A stretch of 64,000 nt of DNA from Rhodanobacteraceae bacterium ZG21-1 (GCA_021390615.1 JAJEJU010000024.1:1736001-1800000), one strand, 5' to 3'. Counted from the stretch's first letter, positions 10,933 to 21,356 are shown. The notes: generated by a model not told the origin, from the sequence alone. Numbers and translations: made by a program.

Positions 10933-11906
10933 CAGCCGAAGGCTATGCACTTGTCGCCCATCAAAAATTTCTGGCAGCAAATATGCTGGCTTGATCATGG
11001 AGCACGAAGAAAAGCGCCACTGACAACGAGGCTCTGCCAGATGGTCATTTGCGCCTGGCGCGATATCGCACTAGCCCTCACCTGACTCGTCATGCCTACC
11101 CTTCCTTGCCTCTTGAAAGATGCGTTCAAGCATGCACCTAAATCCGAGAGCCCTTTTATTGCAATACTTCCATTTTGAGTCAATGAAGCACATTAATTGA
11201 TTGCCCGTCAACAACCGCTCGAATCGGGACATAGGCGCCGCAGACACATGTGCCGAATAAAACATTTTCAACAAGCGCACTCGTGAGGCAACGCACTTAA
11301 TTTATCTCAGGAAAATTCCTAAACCAGCTTTATAAATGATGCCTCTATAAAATCGATCGAATACGGCTTAGCCACATACAAATCACTTAATATCAGTGAC
11401 ACGCAATACATTTTATACAACCCTCATCGACCGCACATGCGTTGCGTTTGAAAATCGTTTGAGGGCAACACGGCTGCTCGACGCGCATAGCGCCTCATCC
11501 TGCCAGGCATATCGCTTAGTCACATCAGGCGCAGCCTTTCATGTCGCGCTCGATCGGCCACATCGAGAACAGAACTTTCAGCGCGGGAACAAGCAAGAGC
11601 AACACCACACTCTCTAGCTTGTGATAAGGCACCTACTCGAGGGTTCTCGAAAAGCACAGGGCCGACTGCGCCCAGAGTGCCCAAGTCACGCAACAGGCAT
11701 GCCAGCTTCATCCTCGCTCTGCACGGCAAGTGCAAGTCACTGGGCAAGTGGCGAGCCATGAAAGTACCTGCACCCTTTCATCTGCGCGGCTGCAAGTGAT
11801 GCGAGTCCAAAGGAGAAAGCACCGACTTCAGGCCCGCCACAGCCATAATGTCCCGTGCGGCCACGCAAGCGAAGGCCCGCTCGCAAACTCATTCGGAGAG
11901 CCGCTC
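10933..11906. other. Gene-poor AT-richer stretch, no supported gene
   Basis: Nearly 1 kb without a reading frame I can support. Short frames at 11071-11280 (-) and 11396-11617 (+) have no recognisable domain, and their composition is not coding-like. The first 700 bases share the AT-rich character of the neighbouring DUF4189/virB genes, while the last 150 bases return to high GC. It probably holds the promoter of virB5 and remnants of an insertion boundary; no integrase, transposase or terminal repeat was seen. Confidence 0.6.
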
Positions 11907-13571
11907 ATGCCAACGCCGACCCGCACCCTGCTCGCCCTTGCCCTGCTGCTGCCGGCCGCTGCGTCGGCTGCCGACCTGCTGGTCGAGCACGTCAATGGCT
12001 ATACGCTGGACAGCCATGGCCAACTGCAGCACTTCCAGGCCTTGCTCGTCCAGGACGGCAAGGTGGTCGCCACCGGAAGTGATAAGGAGCTCGCACGTCG
12101 CGCCGGCGACGCCCGCATCGTCGATGGCAGCGGCCGCACCCTGCTGCCCGGCCTGACCGACGCCCACGGCCACGTGATGGCCCTGGGTTTCATGAAGGTC
12201 GAGGCCAATCTGGCTGACAGCACGTCGCTGCCGCAGGCGCTGGCCGAAGTGAAGGCCTATGCCGCCGCTCATCCCGGTACAGGCTGGATCCGCGGCGGCG
12301 GCTGGAATCAGGTGACCTGGAAACTGGGGCGCTTCCCGACCGCCCGCGAACTCGACGGCGCGGTGTCCGACCGTCCCGTCTGGCTGAGCCGCGTCGACGG
12401 TCACGCCGGCTGGGCCAACAGCGCGGCGATGAAACTGGCAGGAGTCGACCGCCAGACCAAGGACCCCGCCGGCGGCCGCATCGAGCGCGACGCCCAGGGC
12501 AATCCCACCGGCGTCTTTGTCGATGGCGCCACGGCGCTGATCGCCAGCCATCTTCCGCCACCGACCGAGCAGGAAGGCCGCGCCGCGCTGGACGCCGCGC
12601 TGGGCGAGCTGCGCAGCGTCGGCCTGACCAGCGTCGACGACCCCGGCATCGACCTGCCGACCTACCGGCTGTATCGCGCCTACGCCGACGCGCACCAGCT
12701 CACGACACGCATCTACGCGATGATCATGAACACCGGCGCCGACTTCGACACGATCAGCCACGACGGCCCCTTGATCGGCTACGGCAACGACTTCCTCACC
12801 GTGCGCGCGGTAAAGCTCTTCGCCGACGGCGCGCTAGGCAGCCGCGGCGCCGCGCTGCTGGCGCCGTACAGCGACGATCCGCATAACAGTGGGCTGCTGT
12901 TCCATACGCCCGACGAGCTGACCGCCATGATCGGCAAGGCGCTGTCCAAGGGCTATCAGGTCTGCGTGCACGCGATCGGCGACCGCGCCAATCGGGAGGT
13001 GCTGGACAGTTTCGCCGCAGCTTACCGGCAGCACGGCGGCGAGCAGCTGCGCAATCGCATCGAGCATGCGCAGATCGTGGCGCCTGTCGACATCCCGCGC
13101 TTCGTGACATTGCAGCTGATCGCCTCCATGCAGCCCACCCACGCCACGTCCGACAAGGACATGGCACCGTCACGCCTGGGCGCCGAGCGCCTGCAGGGCG
13201 CCTATGCCTGGCGCAGTTTCCTGAAGCAGGGCACGGTGATCGCCGGCGGCTCGGATTTTCCGGTCGAGTCGCCCAATCCCTTCTACGGCCTGCATGCCGC
13301 CGTCACCCGCCAGGACCATCGTGATCAGCCTCCCGGCGGCTGGTATTCGCAGCAGGCGATGACGCGCATCGAGGCCTTCCGCGCCTTTACCCTCGACGCT
13401 GCCTATGCGGCGCATCAGGAGCACAGCCTCGGCTCGCTGGAGCCGGGCAAATGGGCCGACTTCATCCTGGTCGACCGCGACATCTTCCAGGTGCCGGCAC
13501 GGGAGATCTGGTCGACCCGCGTGCTGCAGACCTGGGTCGCCGGCCGGCAGGTCTATCAAACGCCTCATTGA
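11907..13571 (+). CDS. Exported amidohydrolase (YtcJ-like, amidohydrolase family 3)
   Basis: The 554-residue protein starts at the ATG at 11907, with GGAGAG six bases upstream; an upstream GTG frame at 11730 is an artefact. Residues 1-21 are a signal peptide (LLALALLLPAAASA). The body has the metal-site motif TLLPGLTDAHGHVMALG, a lysine strand AVKLFADGALGSRGAALL, then VCVHAIGDRANREVLD, RIEHAQIV and GGSDFPVESPNPF, and the closing LEPGKWADFILVDRD. These are typical of metal-dependent amidohydrolase family 3 enzymes (YtcJ/NfdA group). It would hydrolyse an amide or related substrate in the periplasm; the substrate cannot be deduced. Confidence 0.9.
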   Translation: MPTPTRTLLALALLLPAAASAADLLVEHVNGYTLDSHGQLQHFQALLVQDGKVVATGSDKELARRAGDARIVDGSGRTLLPGLTDAHGHVMALGFMKVEANLADSTSLPQALAEVKAYAAAHPGTGWIRGGGWNQVTWKLGRFPTARELDGAVSDRPVWLSRVDGHAGWANSAAMKLAGVDRQTKDPAGGRIERDAQGNPTGVFVDGATALIASHLPPPTEQEGRAALDAALGELRSVGLTSVDDPGIDLPTYRLYRAYADAHQLTTRIYAMIMNTGADFDTISHDGPLIGYGNDFLTVRAVKLFADGALGSRGAALLAPYSDDPHNSGLLFHTPDELTAMIGKALSKGYQVCVHAIGDRANREVLDSFAAAYRQHGGEQLRNRIEHAQIVAPVDIPRFVTLQLIASMQPTHATSDKDMAPSRLGAERLQGAYAWRSFLKQGTVIAGGSDFPVESPNPFYGLHAAVTRQDHRDQPPGGWYSQQAMTRIEAFRAFTLDAAYAAHQEHSLGSLEPGKWADFILVDRDIFQVPAREIWSTRVLQTWVAGRQVYQTPH

Positions 13572-13766
13572 GGTCCCCGCCGGCTGCCATTGCCTGGCTG
13601 CTGCACCAAACAGTGCCTGATACGACCGGGCACCTGCTGCCCCTAGCTGTGCCTCTGCAGCCCTGATCGCCGTTGGCTTGAACCGCGCCTGCGCACGCCA
13701 GGTCGCGCGGTTGCGCCATTTCCAGGCATAGGCCATCAGTCATGTTGCGAATTTCGCTTGGCCCTA

Positions 13767-13794
13767 TTGACGCCCTGAAAGATGGTGTTATAGT
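13767..13794 (+). promoter_or_regulatory. Sigma70 promoter of the GntR/ABC operon
   Basis: TTGACG (13767-13772), a 16-base spacer and TATAGT (13789-13794) form a good promoter. The -10 box lies inside the left arm of the operator at 13784-13807. Confidence 0.75.
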
Positions 13795-13807
13795 TCACTA
13801 CAACACC
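13784..13807. promoter_or_regulatory. YtrA/GntR-type operator overlapping the -10 box
   Basis: GGTGTTATAGT (13784-13794), spacer TC, and ACTACAACACC (13797-13807) form an 11-bp inverted repeat with one mismatch. It covers the promoter -10 element, so bound repressor would block RNA polymerase. The operon encodes a YtrA-type GntR protein, whose family represses its own ABC-transporter operon through such sites. Confidence 0.75.
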
Positions 13808-13836
13808 GGTCAACGACATCACTAAGGAGACCTACC

Positions 13837-14151
13837 ATGAACACGCAAAAATTCGCCGCCATGACTGCTTCCGTGCTGTTCACCGCCCTGAGTCTGGCTG
13901 CCTTCCATTCCAACGTCAGCGTCATCCCGGCGCAGGAAATCAACGGCACCCATGTGGTGGAACTGGCCCCGGTCACGGTGACCCCCAGCGCCACCGAGGT
14001 GCGCCAGGCCTTGCTCAACAACGCTACGGCTGCGGCTGCCGCAGCGGTGAGCGGCCTGGCCGGCCACGCGGGAGTCGGCCTGCTCAGCGAACAAGCAGCC
14101 ATGCCCTACTATTCGTTCAGCAACAAGTTCGGCCGTATCAGCAAGGAATAA
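13837..14151 (+). CDS. Small exported protein of unknown function, first gene of the GntR/ABC operon
   Basis: The 104-residue protein starts after a strong AAGGAG. Residues 1-22 look like a signal peptide (MTASVLFTALSLAAFHS). The mature part holds VVELAPVTVTPSATEV, an Ala-rich run (NNATAAAAAAVSGLAG) and ends SNKFGRISKE. No domain is recognised. It is the first gene after the operator, and its stop is four bases before the GntR start. It is therefore probably made under the same inducing signal as the transporter, perhaps as a periplasmic partner or a product exported by it. Confidence 0.7.
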   Translation: MNTQKFAAMTASVLFTALSLAAFHSNVSVIPAQEINGTHVVELAPVTVTPSATEVRQALLNNATAAAAAAVSGLAGHAGVGLLSEQAAMPYYSFSNKFGRISKE

Positions 14152-14155
14152 CTCG

Positions 14156-14524
14156 ATGACCATCACCTGGAACGACAGCGTCCCGATCTACCGTCAATTG
14201 CGCGAACGCGTGGTGGCGATGATTCTGGACGGCGCCTTGAACGAGGGCGACCCGCTGCCGTCGGTACGCCAGGTTGCGGCTGATTTTCAGATCAATCCGC
14301 TGACAGTCTCGAAGGCATACCAGGAACTGGTCGACGATCAATTGGTGGAAAAACGGAGGGGGTTAGGCATGTTCGTCATCGACGGTGCCCGCGAGGCGCT
14401 GCTCAAGTCGGAGCGCGAGCGCTTCCTGCGCGAGGAATGGCCGGCACTGTATGCCCGGCTGCAGCGACTGGGTCTGGACCTCAAGACCTTGATGCGCGAG
14501 GCGCCGACGGAGCAGACGCCATGA
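14156..14524 (+). CDS. GntR-family transcriptional regulator, YtrA type
   Basis: The 122-residue protein has the GntR winged helix at residues 8-75 (VPIYRQLRERVVAMIL, LPSVRQVAADFQINPLTVSKAYQELVDDQLV, then KRRGLGMFV). Only a short helical tail of about 45 residues follows, without the FadR/HutC ligand domain. This short build defines the YtrA subfamily, which usually represses an adjacent ABC exporter operon and responds to cell-wall-active compounds. The stop overlaps the start of the ATPase gene. AAGGA lies eight bases before the ATG. The operator at 13784-13807 is the likely target. Confidence 0.92.
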   Translation: MTITWNDSVPIYRQLRERVVAMILDGALNEGDPLPSVRQVAADFQINPLTVSKAYQELVDDQLVEKRRGLGMFVIDGAREALLKSERERFLREEWPALYARLQRLGLDLKTLMREAPTEQTP

Positions 14525-15378
14525 ACGCGGTAGTCACGGCCAACGGCCTGAGCAAGCGCTACAAGAACTCGGTCGCGCTGGACGGCGTGAGCTTCCAGAT
14601 CCAGAGCGGCCGCATCGTCGGCCTGATCGGTCCGAACGGCGCCGGCAAGACCACTGCTCTGAAGGCGATCCTCGGCCTTACCGACTTCCAGGGCGAGCTG
14701 AACGTGCTCGGGCTGGATCCGCGCCGGCAGCGCGACAAGCTGATGGAACAAGTCTGTTTCATCGCCGACGTCGCCGTACTGCCGCGCTGGCTGCGCGTAC
14801 GCGAGGCGGTCGACTTCGTCGCCAACGTGCACCCACGCTTCGATCGGGCCAAGTGCGAAGCCTTCCTGGCGCGCACCAAGCTGACCCCGGAACAGCGCGT
14901 CAAGCAGATGTCCAAGGGCATGATCGTGCAGCTGCACCTTGCCCTGGTGATGGCGATCGACGCGCGCCTGCTGATCCTGGACGAGCCGACGCTGGGCCTA
15001 GACATCCTTTACCGCAAGCAGTTCTACCAGAGCCTGCTGGAAGACTACTTCGACGAGAACAAGACCATCATGGTCACCACTCACCAGGTCGAGGAAATCG
15101 AGCACATCCTCACCGACCTGATGTTCATCCGCGACGGCAAGATCGTGCTGGATGCCGACATGGACAATGTTGGCGAACGCTTCATCGAAGTCATGGTCAA
15201 CGCCGACCAGGCCGCCGCGGCGCGCGCGCTGAAGCCACTGGACGAGCGCCAGGTGTTCGGCAAGAGCATTTTCCTGTTCGACGGCATCGAGCGTTCGCGG
15301 CTGGAGGCGATGGGCGAAGTGCGCCGCCCCTCGGTCGGCGACCTGTTCGTCGCCACCATGAGGAGCACCTACGCATGA
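14521..15378 (+). CDS. ABC transporter ATP-binding protein
   Basis: The 285-residue protein starts at an ATG that overlaps the preceding TGA. It has Walker A GPNGAGKTT at 37-45, Walker B LLILDEP, a switch histidine in VTTHQVEE, and a non-canonical signature SKGM in place of LSGG, as seen in several antibiotic or polysaccharide exporters of the CcmA/YtrB group. It energises the permease encoded next; together they form an export system under the GntR regulator. The final codons overlap the permease start, so the two are translationally coupled. Confidence 0.93.
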   Translation: MNAVVTANGLSKRYKNSVALDGVSFQIQSGRIVGLIGPNGAGKTTALKAILGLTDFQGELNVLGLDPRRQRDKLMEQVCFIADVAVLPRWLRVREAVDFVANVHPRFDRAKCEAFLARTKLTPEQRVKQMSKGMIVQLHLALVMAIDARLLILDEPTLGLDILYRKQFYQSLLEDYFDENKTIMVTTHQVEEIEHILTDLMFIRDGKIVLDADMDNVGERFIEVMVNADQAAAARALKPLDERQVFGKSIFLFDGIERSRLEAMGEVRRPSVGDLFVATMRSTYA

Positions 15379-16346
15379 AGACCTTCTACTGGCTGGTGAA
15401 ACGCGAGTTCTGGGAGCATCGTGGCGGTTTCGTGTGGGCCCCGCTGATCACCAGCGCGATCTTCCTGCTGCTCAACCTGATCGGCATCGTCGCCGGCGAG
15501 ACGATCAGCGGGCACCACGGCTTCAGCGCCTTCATCAACATCGACGGCAACCACACGCAGCTGTTCAACCAGCCGATGGACGCCGAAACGGCACAGCGCA
15601 TCGGCGCCGGCCTGGACCTGGCGATGTATGTCGCCACTCTGATCATCAGCGTGGTCTTCGGCTTCGTCGCGTTCTTCTACTTCCTGGGCGCGCTCTACGA
15701 CGATCGCCGCGATCGCAGCCTGCTGTTCTGGAAATCCCTGCCGATCTCGGATACCGCCACGGTGCTGTCGAAGGTCGTCGCCACGGGTGTGGTGGCGCCG
15801 GTGATCAGCCTGGTGGTCGGCGTCGCTACGGGTATGGTGGTGCTGCTTATGTTCACCATTACCCTGTCCCTGCACGGCATCGGTGTATGGCACCTGCTGA
15901 CGCTGGCGCATCCGCTGCGGGTGACCGCCAACCTGCTGGGCTCGATTCCGCTGTATCTGCTGTGGGCGCTGCCGTCGATCGGCTGGCTGCTGCTCTGCTC
16001 GGCCTGGGCGCGCAGCAAGCCGTTCCTGTGGGCGGTGCTGCTGCCGGTTATCGTGAGCATCATGGTCGGCTGGTTCCGCCTGCTCGACCTGCTGCCTTCG
16101 GCGGCGAGCACCGCCTGGGGCACCGCCTGCATCCGCATGCTGCTCAGCGTGTTCCCTGGCGGCTGGCTCATCGAGAGCATCCGCTCGAGTTCGCTGAACC
16201 ACGACGACGATATCGGCATGAGCTTCATCGACCTCTCGCACACCTACGGCATCCTGGCTTCGGCCAATCTGTGGATCGGTGCCTGCGCCGGCATCGCGAT
16301 GATCGCCGCCGCCATCTGGTTCCGCCGCTGGCGCGACGACACCTGA
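15375..16346 (+). CDS. ABC transporter permease
   Basis: The 323-residue protein has six to seven hydrophobic segments, starting with APLITSAIFLLLNLIGIVAG near residue 21. Others lie near residues 85-112, 140-165, 200-225 and 295-315. A cytoplasmic loop DDRRDRSLLFWKSLPIS after the second segment is typical of ABC-2 type permeases, where it contacts the ATPase. It starts inside the end of the ATPase gene. The large loop between segments 1 and 2 contains GHHGFSAFINIDGNH and would face the periplasm. The exported substrate is unknown; family context suggests a toxic peptide or cell-wall-active compound. Confidence 0.88.
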   Translation: MKTFYWLVKREFWEHRGGFVWAPLITSAIFLLLNLIGIVAGETISGHHGFSAFINIDGNHTQLFNQPMDAETAQRIGAGLDLAMYVATLIISVVFGFVAFFYFLGALYDDRRDRSLLFWKSLPISDTATVLSKVVATGVVAPVISLVVGVATGMVVLLMFTITLSLHGIGVWHLLTLAHPLRVTANLLGSIPLYLLWALPSIGWLLLCSAWARSKPFLWAVLLPVIVSIMVGWFRLLDLLPSAASTAWGTACIRMLLSVFPGGWLIESIRSSSLNHDDDIGMSFIDLSHTYGILASANLWIGACAGIAMIAAAIWFRRWRDDT

Positions 16347-16508
16347 GCCCCATGGCCGGTTGCGTCCAACGACGAAACCGGCCATCGCGTCATCCCGCGA
16401 AGAAGAAGCGCGACATGGGCAGTTGCCATCAGGCGATGCCGCCAGATCTGCAAGACTGAATCGTTCCGCCGCAGTGCCGCACCCTACCCAACCAACGAGG
16501 AACCCGCG

Positions 16509-17075
16509 ATGAGCATGCCCTGGTCCGCATCCCTGCTGCTGGTGGCTGCCTGCCTCGCCGGCTGCGGCAAGGCCGATCACGATGTAAGCATCAACCAAGC
16601 GATCCGCATGCATGACGGCTCTATCGCGATACGCGCATCGGGTCGACCGGACGCCGACATCAACGCCAACGGCGACCTGAGCATCGACGACCAGATGATC
16701 GCCGTCACGCCCGCCCAGCGCGACCTGCTGAAACGCTACTACGCCAGCGCGCTGGCCATACGCGACCACGGCATCGCCACCGGCGAAGCCGGCGCCAAAG
16801 TCGCCGGCACCGCGATCGGCAGCGTGGTGAAAGGGCTGGCCAGCGGCGACACCGACAAGATCGACAGCGAGGTCAATGCCAGCGCCGCCAAGGTGGAGGC
16901 GCAGGCTGCCCACATCTGCGAGGACCTGCAGCAGATGCACGCCCTGCAGGACAGCCTGTCCGCCCAGCTCGAGGCCTTCCGCCCCTATGCGGTGCTCGAT
17001 GGCACCTCAGCAGACGAATGCCGGCGCGATCTAAAGGACCACGATCACAACGGTTCGGGCAACGACAGCCATTGA
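16509..17075 (+). CDS. Putative lipoprotein (DUF2884/YggN-like)
   Basis: The 188-residue protein has a lipoprotein signal with lipobox LAGC (C19) and GAGGAA upstream of the ATG. The mature part contains a short beta-rich region (IRMHDGSIAIRASGRPDADINANGDLSID) and then QRDLLKRYYASALAIRDHGIATGEAG. This pattern matches YggN-type proteins of unknown function. It would be anchored in the inner or outer membrane facing the periplasm; residue +2 is Gly, so outer-membrane sorting is possible. It is convergent with fumC. The His/Asp-rich end (DHDHNGSGNDSH) could bind metal weakly. Confidence 0.8.
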   Translation: MSMPWSASLLLVAACLAGCGKADHDVSINQAIRMHDGSIAIRASGRPDADINANGDLSIDDQMIAVTPAQRDLLKRYYASALAIRDHGIATGEAGAKVAGTAIGSVVKGLASGDTDKIDSEVNASAAKVEAQAAHICEDLQQMHALQDSLSAQLEAFRPYAVLDGTSADECRRDLKDHDHNGSGNDSH

Positions 17076-17091
17076 TACACCGCCGGCGCGC

Positions 17092-18474
17092 TTACTCGCC
17101 GTGGATGCCGCCCTTGGTCAGCGCCAGGGGATCCAGCAGACGCTTGAGTTCGTCGCGCTGCAGGCCGGTGGTCTCCAGCGCCACGTCGAGAATCGGCCGC
17201 CCTTCCTTATAGGCCTGCTTGGCGGTCGCGGCGCCCTTCTCGTAGCCGATCACCGGATTGAGCGCGGTGACCAGGATCGGATTCCGATCCAGCGCTTCTT
17301 TGACCCGCGCCGCATTGACCTTGAAGCCAGCGATCGCCTTGTCGGCCAACAGGGTCGACACATTGGCCAGCAGTTGGATCGACTGCAGCAGGTTGTAGGC
17401 GATCAGCGGCAGCATCACGTTGAGCTGGAAATTGCCGGACTGGCCGGCGACGGTGATCGCTGCGTCGTGGCCGATCACCTGGGCCGCCACCATCGCGGTC
17501 GCTTCCGGGATCACCGGATTCACCTTGCCGGGCATGATCGACGAGCCCGGCTGCAGGGCCGGCAGCTCGATCTCGCCCAGCCCGGCCAGGGGCCCCGAAT
17601 TCATCCAGCGCAGGTCGTTGGCGATCTTCATCAAGCCCACCGCCAGCGTCTTCAGCTGCCCTGACAATTCGACCGCGGCATCCTGCGCGGCCATGCCTTC
17701 GAAGTAATTCTCCGCGGAAACGAACTTCACCCCGGCGAGCCGGCTCAGTTCGCGCGCCACCGCGGGGCCGAACTTCGGGTCGGCGTTGATGCCCGTGCCT
17801 ACCGCCGTGCCGCCCAGCGGCAGCTGGCGGGTCCGCTTCAGCGCGTCCTCGATCCGCGCGATCGCGGTGTTCACCTGGGCCGCCCAACCGGAAAGCTCCT
17901 GCCCGAAGGTGACCGGCATGGCGTCCATCAGGTGCGTGCGGCCAGTCTTGGCCACGCCCTTCAGCTCACGCGCGCGCCGCTCGATGGTCTTGCGCAGGTG
18001 TTTCAGCGCCGGCAGCAGCTGTTCGCTGGCAGCCAGCGTCGCGCTGACGTGGATCGCGGTGGGGATCACGTCGTTCGAACTCTGCCCGTAGTTGACGTGA
18101 TCGTTCGGATGCACCTTGCCACCAGACTTCGTGGCGAGGTGCGCGATCACCTCGTTGGCATTCATATTGGTGCTGGTGCCCGAGCCGGTCTGGAACACGT
18201 CGATCGGGAACTGCTGGTCGTACTCGCCCTCGGCCACCGCCAGCGCCGCCTTGCGGATCGCCTGCGCCTGGCCCTTCTTCAAATAGCCCAGGCCCAGGTT
18301 GGCCTCGGCGGCCGCCGCCTTGATCAGGCCCAACGCGCGGATAAAGGCGCGCGGCAGGGTCAATCCGGAGATCGGGAAATTGTCGATCGCGCGCTGGGTC
18401 TGCGCGCCGTACATCGCGTCGGCGGGCACCTTCAGCTCGCCCATGCTGTCGTGTTCGATGCGGAACTTGGTCAT
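17092..18474 (-). CDS. fumC: Fumarate hydratase class II
   Basis: The 460-residue protein (start MTKFRIEHDSMGELKVP at 18474, AGGA eight bases upstream) is a standard oxygen-stable fumarase. It has TGSGTSTNMNANEVIA, GRTHLMDAMPVTFGQE and the superfamily loop PGSSIMPGKVNPVIPEA with the catalytic serine. It interconverts fumarate and malate in the TCA cycle as a homotetramer. A 14-residue upstream extension is open but lacks conservation. It is divergent from purB, a member of the same fumarase/aspartase superfamily. Confidence 0.97.
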   Translation of the reverse strand: MTKFRIEHDSMGELKVPADAMYGAQTQRAIDNFPISGLTLPRAFIRALGLIKAAAAEANLGLGYLKKGQAQAIRKAALAVAEGEYDQQFPIDVFQTGSGTSTNMNANEVIAHLATKSGGKVHPNDHVNYGQSSNDVIPTAIHVSATLAASEQLLPALKHLRKTIERRARELKGVAKTGRTHLMDAMPVTFGQELSGWAAQVNTAIARIEDALKRTRQLPLGGTAVGTGINADPKFGPAVARELSRLAGVKFVSAENYFEGMAAQDAAVELSGQLKTLAVGLMKIANDLRWMNSGPLAGLGEIELPALQPGSSIMPGKVNPVIPEATAMVAAQVIGHDAAITVAGQSGNFQLNVMLPLIAYNLLQSIQLLANVSTLLADKAIAGFKVNAARVKEALDRNPILVTALNPVIGYEKGAATAKQAYKEGRPILDVALETTGLQRDELKRLLDPLALTKGGIHGE

Positions 18475-18649
18475 CTCGTGCATCCTGGCTGTGTGGGACG
18501 CGCCGGCGCTTGCCACCGCCGCGAAGCCCGTACCGACGCAGCCGGCACGGGTGGGGACATGCAGTGTACGCCCCTCGCAGGGACGTCAAGCGAGGGTGCT
18601 CGCGGGGCCGCAGCGGCTGCCGGACGCGATACCGGGCGCGGCGTTGTAA

Positions 18650-20047
<1,398 letters not shown>

Positions 20048-20161
20048 GCGCCGTCTTCGAAACGGCGGCAGGTGCCGGCATGACGCTCGCATCGCCGCTC
20101 GATCACAGCTTCGTTCGCAAAGCTGCCCAGGTTAGCCGGACAGCCCCGACGTGGCCCTGAC

Positions 20162-20782
20162 TCAGGCCGCCGCTTTCTTGATCAGGCCTTCGGCCTCCAG
20201 TGCGGCTTTCACTTGCGGACGCTCCGCGACGCGCTTCTGGAAATCCTGCAGTGCGGGGAATTCGGAAAGATCGAAGCCCACGTGGCGCGCCCAGTTGGTC
20301 ACCGTGAACAGGTAGGCATCGGCCACCGTGAACTGCTCGCCCATCAGCCACGGCTGCTTGGCCAGGCGCTGCTCCAGCAAGGCATAGCGCTTGCGCAGAT
20401 AGGCCTTGCGCTCTTCTTTGACCTCATCGGGCGTGGTCTGGCTGAACAAGGGGCTGTAGGTCTTGTGCAGCTCGGAATTGATGTAGCCCAGCATTTCCTG
20501 CACGTGGTAGCGGCCAAGCGTGCCGTTGGCCGGCGCCAGGCCGCTCTCGGGCTTGAGATCGGCGAGGTACTGCACAATGGCCGGGCCCTCGGTGAGCAGT
20601 TCGCCGTTGTCCAGCACCAGCGCCGGCACGTAGCCCTTCGGGTTGATCTGCCAGTAGTCCTCGTCGTGCGCGGTGCGCTTGGCCTTGTTGTCGACCTTTT
20701 CCAGCTGCAGCGGAATACCTGCTTCGAGCGCAACGATGTGCGGGGACAGCGAACAGGCGCCGGCGGCGTAATAGAGCTTCAT
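20162..20782 (-). CDS. gstA: Glutathione S-transferase (beta-class GstA-like)
   Basis: The 206-residue protein begins MKLYYAAGACSLSPHIVALE, with the Cys10 and Ser of bacterial beta-class GSTs. It continues with KGYVPALVLDNGELLTEGPAI (thioredoxin-like N-domain with the cis-Pro) and a helical C-domain containing GEQFTVADAYLFTVTNW. It conjugates or reduces electrophiles with glutathione in the cytoplasm. GGAG lies in front of the start. It is divergent from an HxlR regulator gene, which may control it. Confidence 0.93.
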   Translation of the reverse strand: MKLYYAAGACSLSPHIVALEAGIPLQLEKVDNKAKRTAHDEDYWQINPKGYVPALVLDNGELLTEGPAIVQYLADLKPESGLAPANGTLGRYHVQEMLGYINSELHKTYSPLFSQTTPDEVKEERKAYLRKRYALLEQRLAKQPWLMGEQFTVADAYLFTVTNWARHVGFDLSEFPALQDFQKRVAERPQVKAALEAEGLIKKAAA

Positions 20783-20911
20783 GGCGTTTCTCCAGGGAGA
20801 GCGACGGGGGAATCATCATCGCGCGGCGTTCCGCTACGATGTGTATGCCTCGCATGCTAGCCAGCGCCTTGTCCTCTGCATATCACTTGAGCGTGGGTTC
20901 TCCGTAAAATC

Positions 20912-20932
20912 CGGTTACCGCACGGTTACCGC
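20912..20932. repeat. Tandem CGGTTACCGC repeats between gstA and the HxlR gene
   Basis: Two identical 10-mers (20912-20921 and 20923-20932) are spaced 11 bases apart, about one helical turn. Each is nearly palindromic. They lie 20-40 bases before the HxlR start in the divergent promoter region, a likely place for its binding site. Confidence 0.55.
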
Positions 20933-20951
20933 TTGCCGCAGACATCGAGCC

Positions 20952-21356
20952 ATGGGCCTGCCCTTACGCAAAAGCAAAGTCGCACCGCCGCCGGCCTGCC
21001 CGTTCGCCGAAGTGCTGGCCCTGCTGCGCGGCGCCTGGACCGCCAGCATCATCTGGCACCTGAGCCGGGATGCGCGCCGCTTCGGTGAACTGCGTCACGA
21101 CATGCCGCGCATCTCGGCGCGTGTGCTCAGTGCGCGACTACGCGAGCTGGAAGCGCGCGGGCTCATCGTCCGCCACGCGCTGGATACCTCGCCGCCCTCG
21201 GCCGAATATGCGCTGACCCCGCTAGGGCGGGAATTGCTGCCGGTCATCAGCGCGATGGCCGACGTCGGACAGAAGCTGATCCACGAATGGCGCAAGCATC
21301 CCGCTCATGCGCCGCAACGTGTTGCTGCCGTGCCGGCCTACGCCCGCGACAGCTGA
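20952..21356 (+). CDS. HxlR-family transcriptional regulator
   Basis: The 134-residue protein starts at the ATG at 20952. It has the HxlR core: CPFAEVLALLRGAWTASIIWHL (with the conserved Cys), RRFGELRHDMPRISARVLSARLRELEARGLI and YALTPLGRELLPVI. HxlR proteins are small winged-helix dimers that often sense electrophiles or redox state through the N-terminal cysteine. It faces gstA, so control of that detoxification gene is a reasonable guess. Binding to the tandem repeats just upstream is inferred. Confidence 0.9.
   Translation: MGLPLRKSKVAPPPACPFAEVLALLRGAWTASIIWHLSRDARRFGELRHDMPRISARVLSARLRELEARGLIVRHALDTSPPSAEYALTPLGRELLPVISAMADVGQKLIHEWRKHPAHAPQRVAAVPAYARDS

Noticed and set aside
11730-11906. 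59-codon N-terminal extension of the amidohydrolase from a GTG
   Set aside because: The ATG at 11907 has GGAGAG in front and begins a clean signal peptide; the extension has no similarity and would bury it.
6579-11906. Integrative element with integrase or insertion sequences
   Set aside because: No integrase, transposase or terminal repeats are seen, so I describe the block only as accessory and AT-richer.
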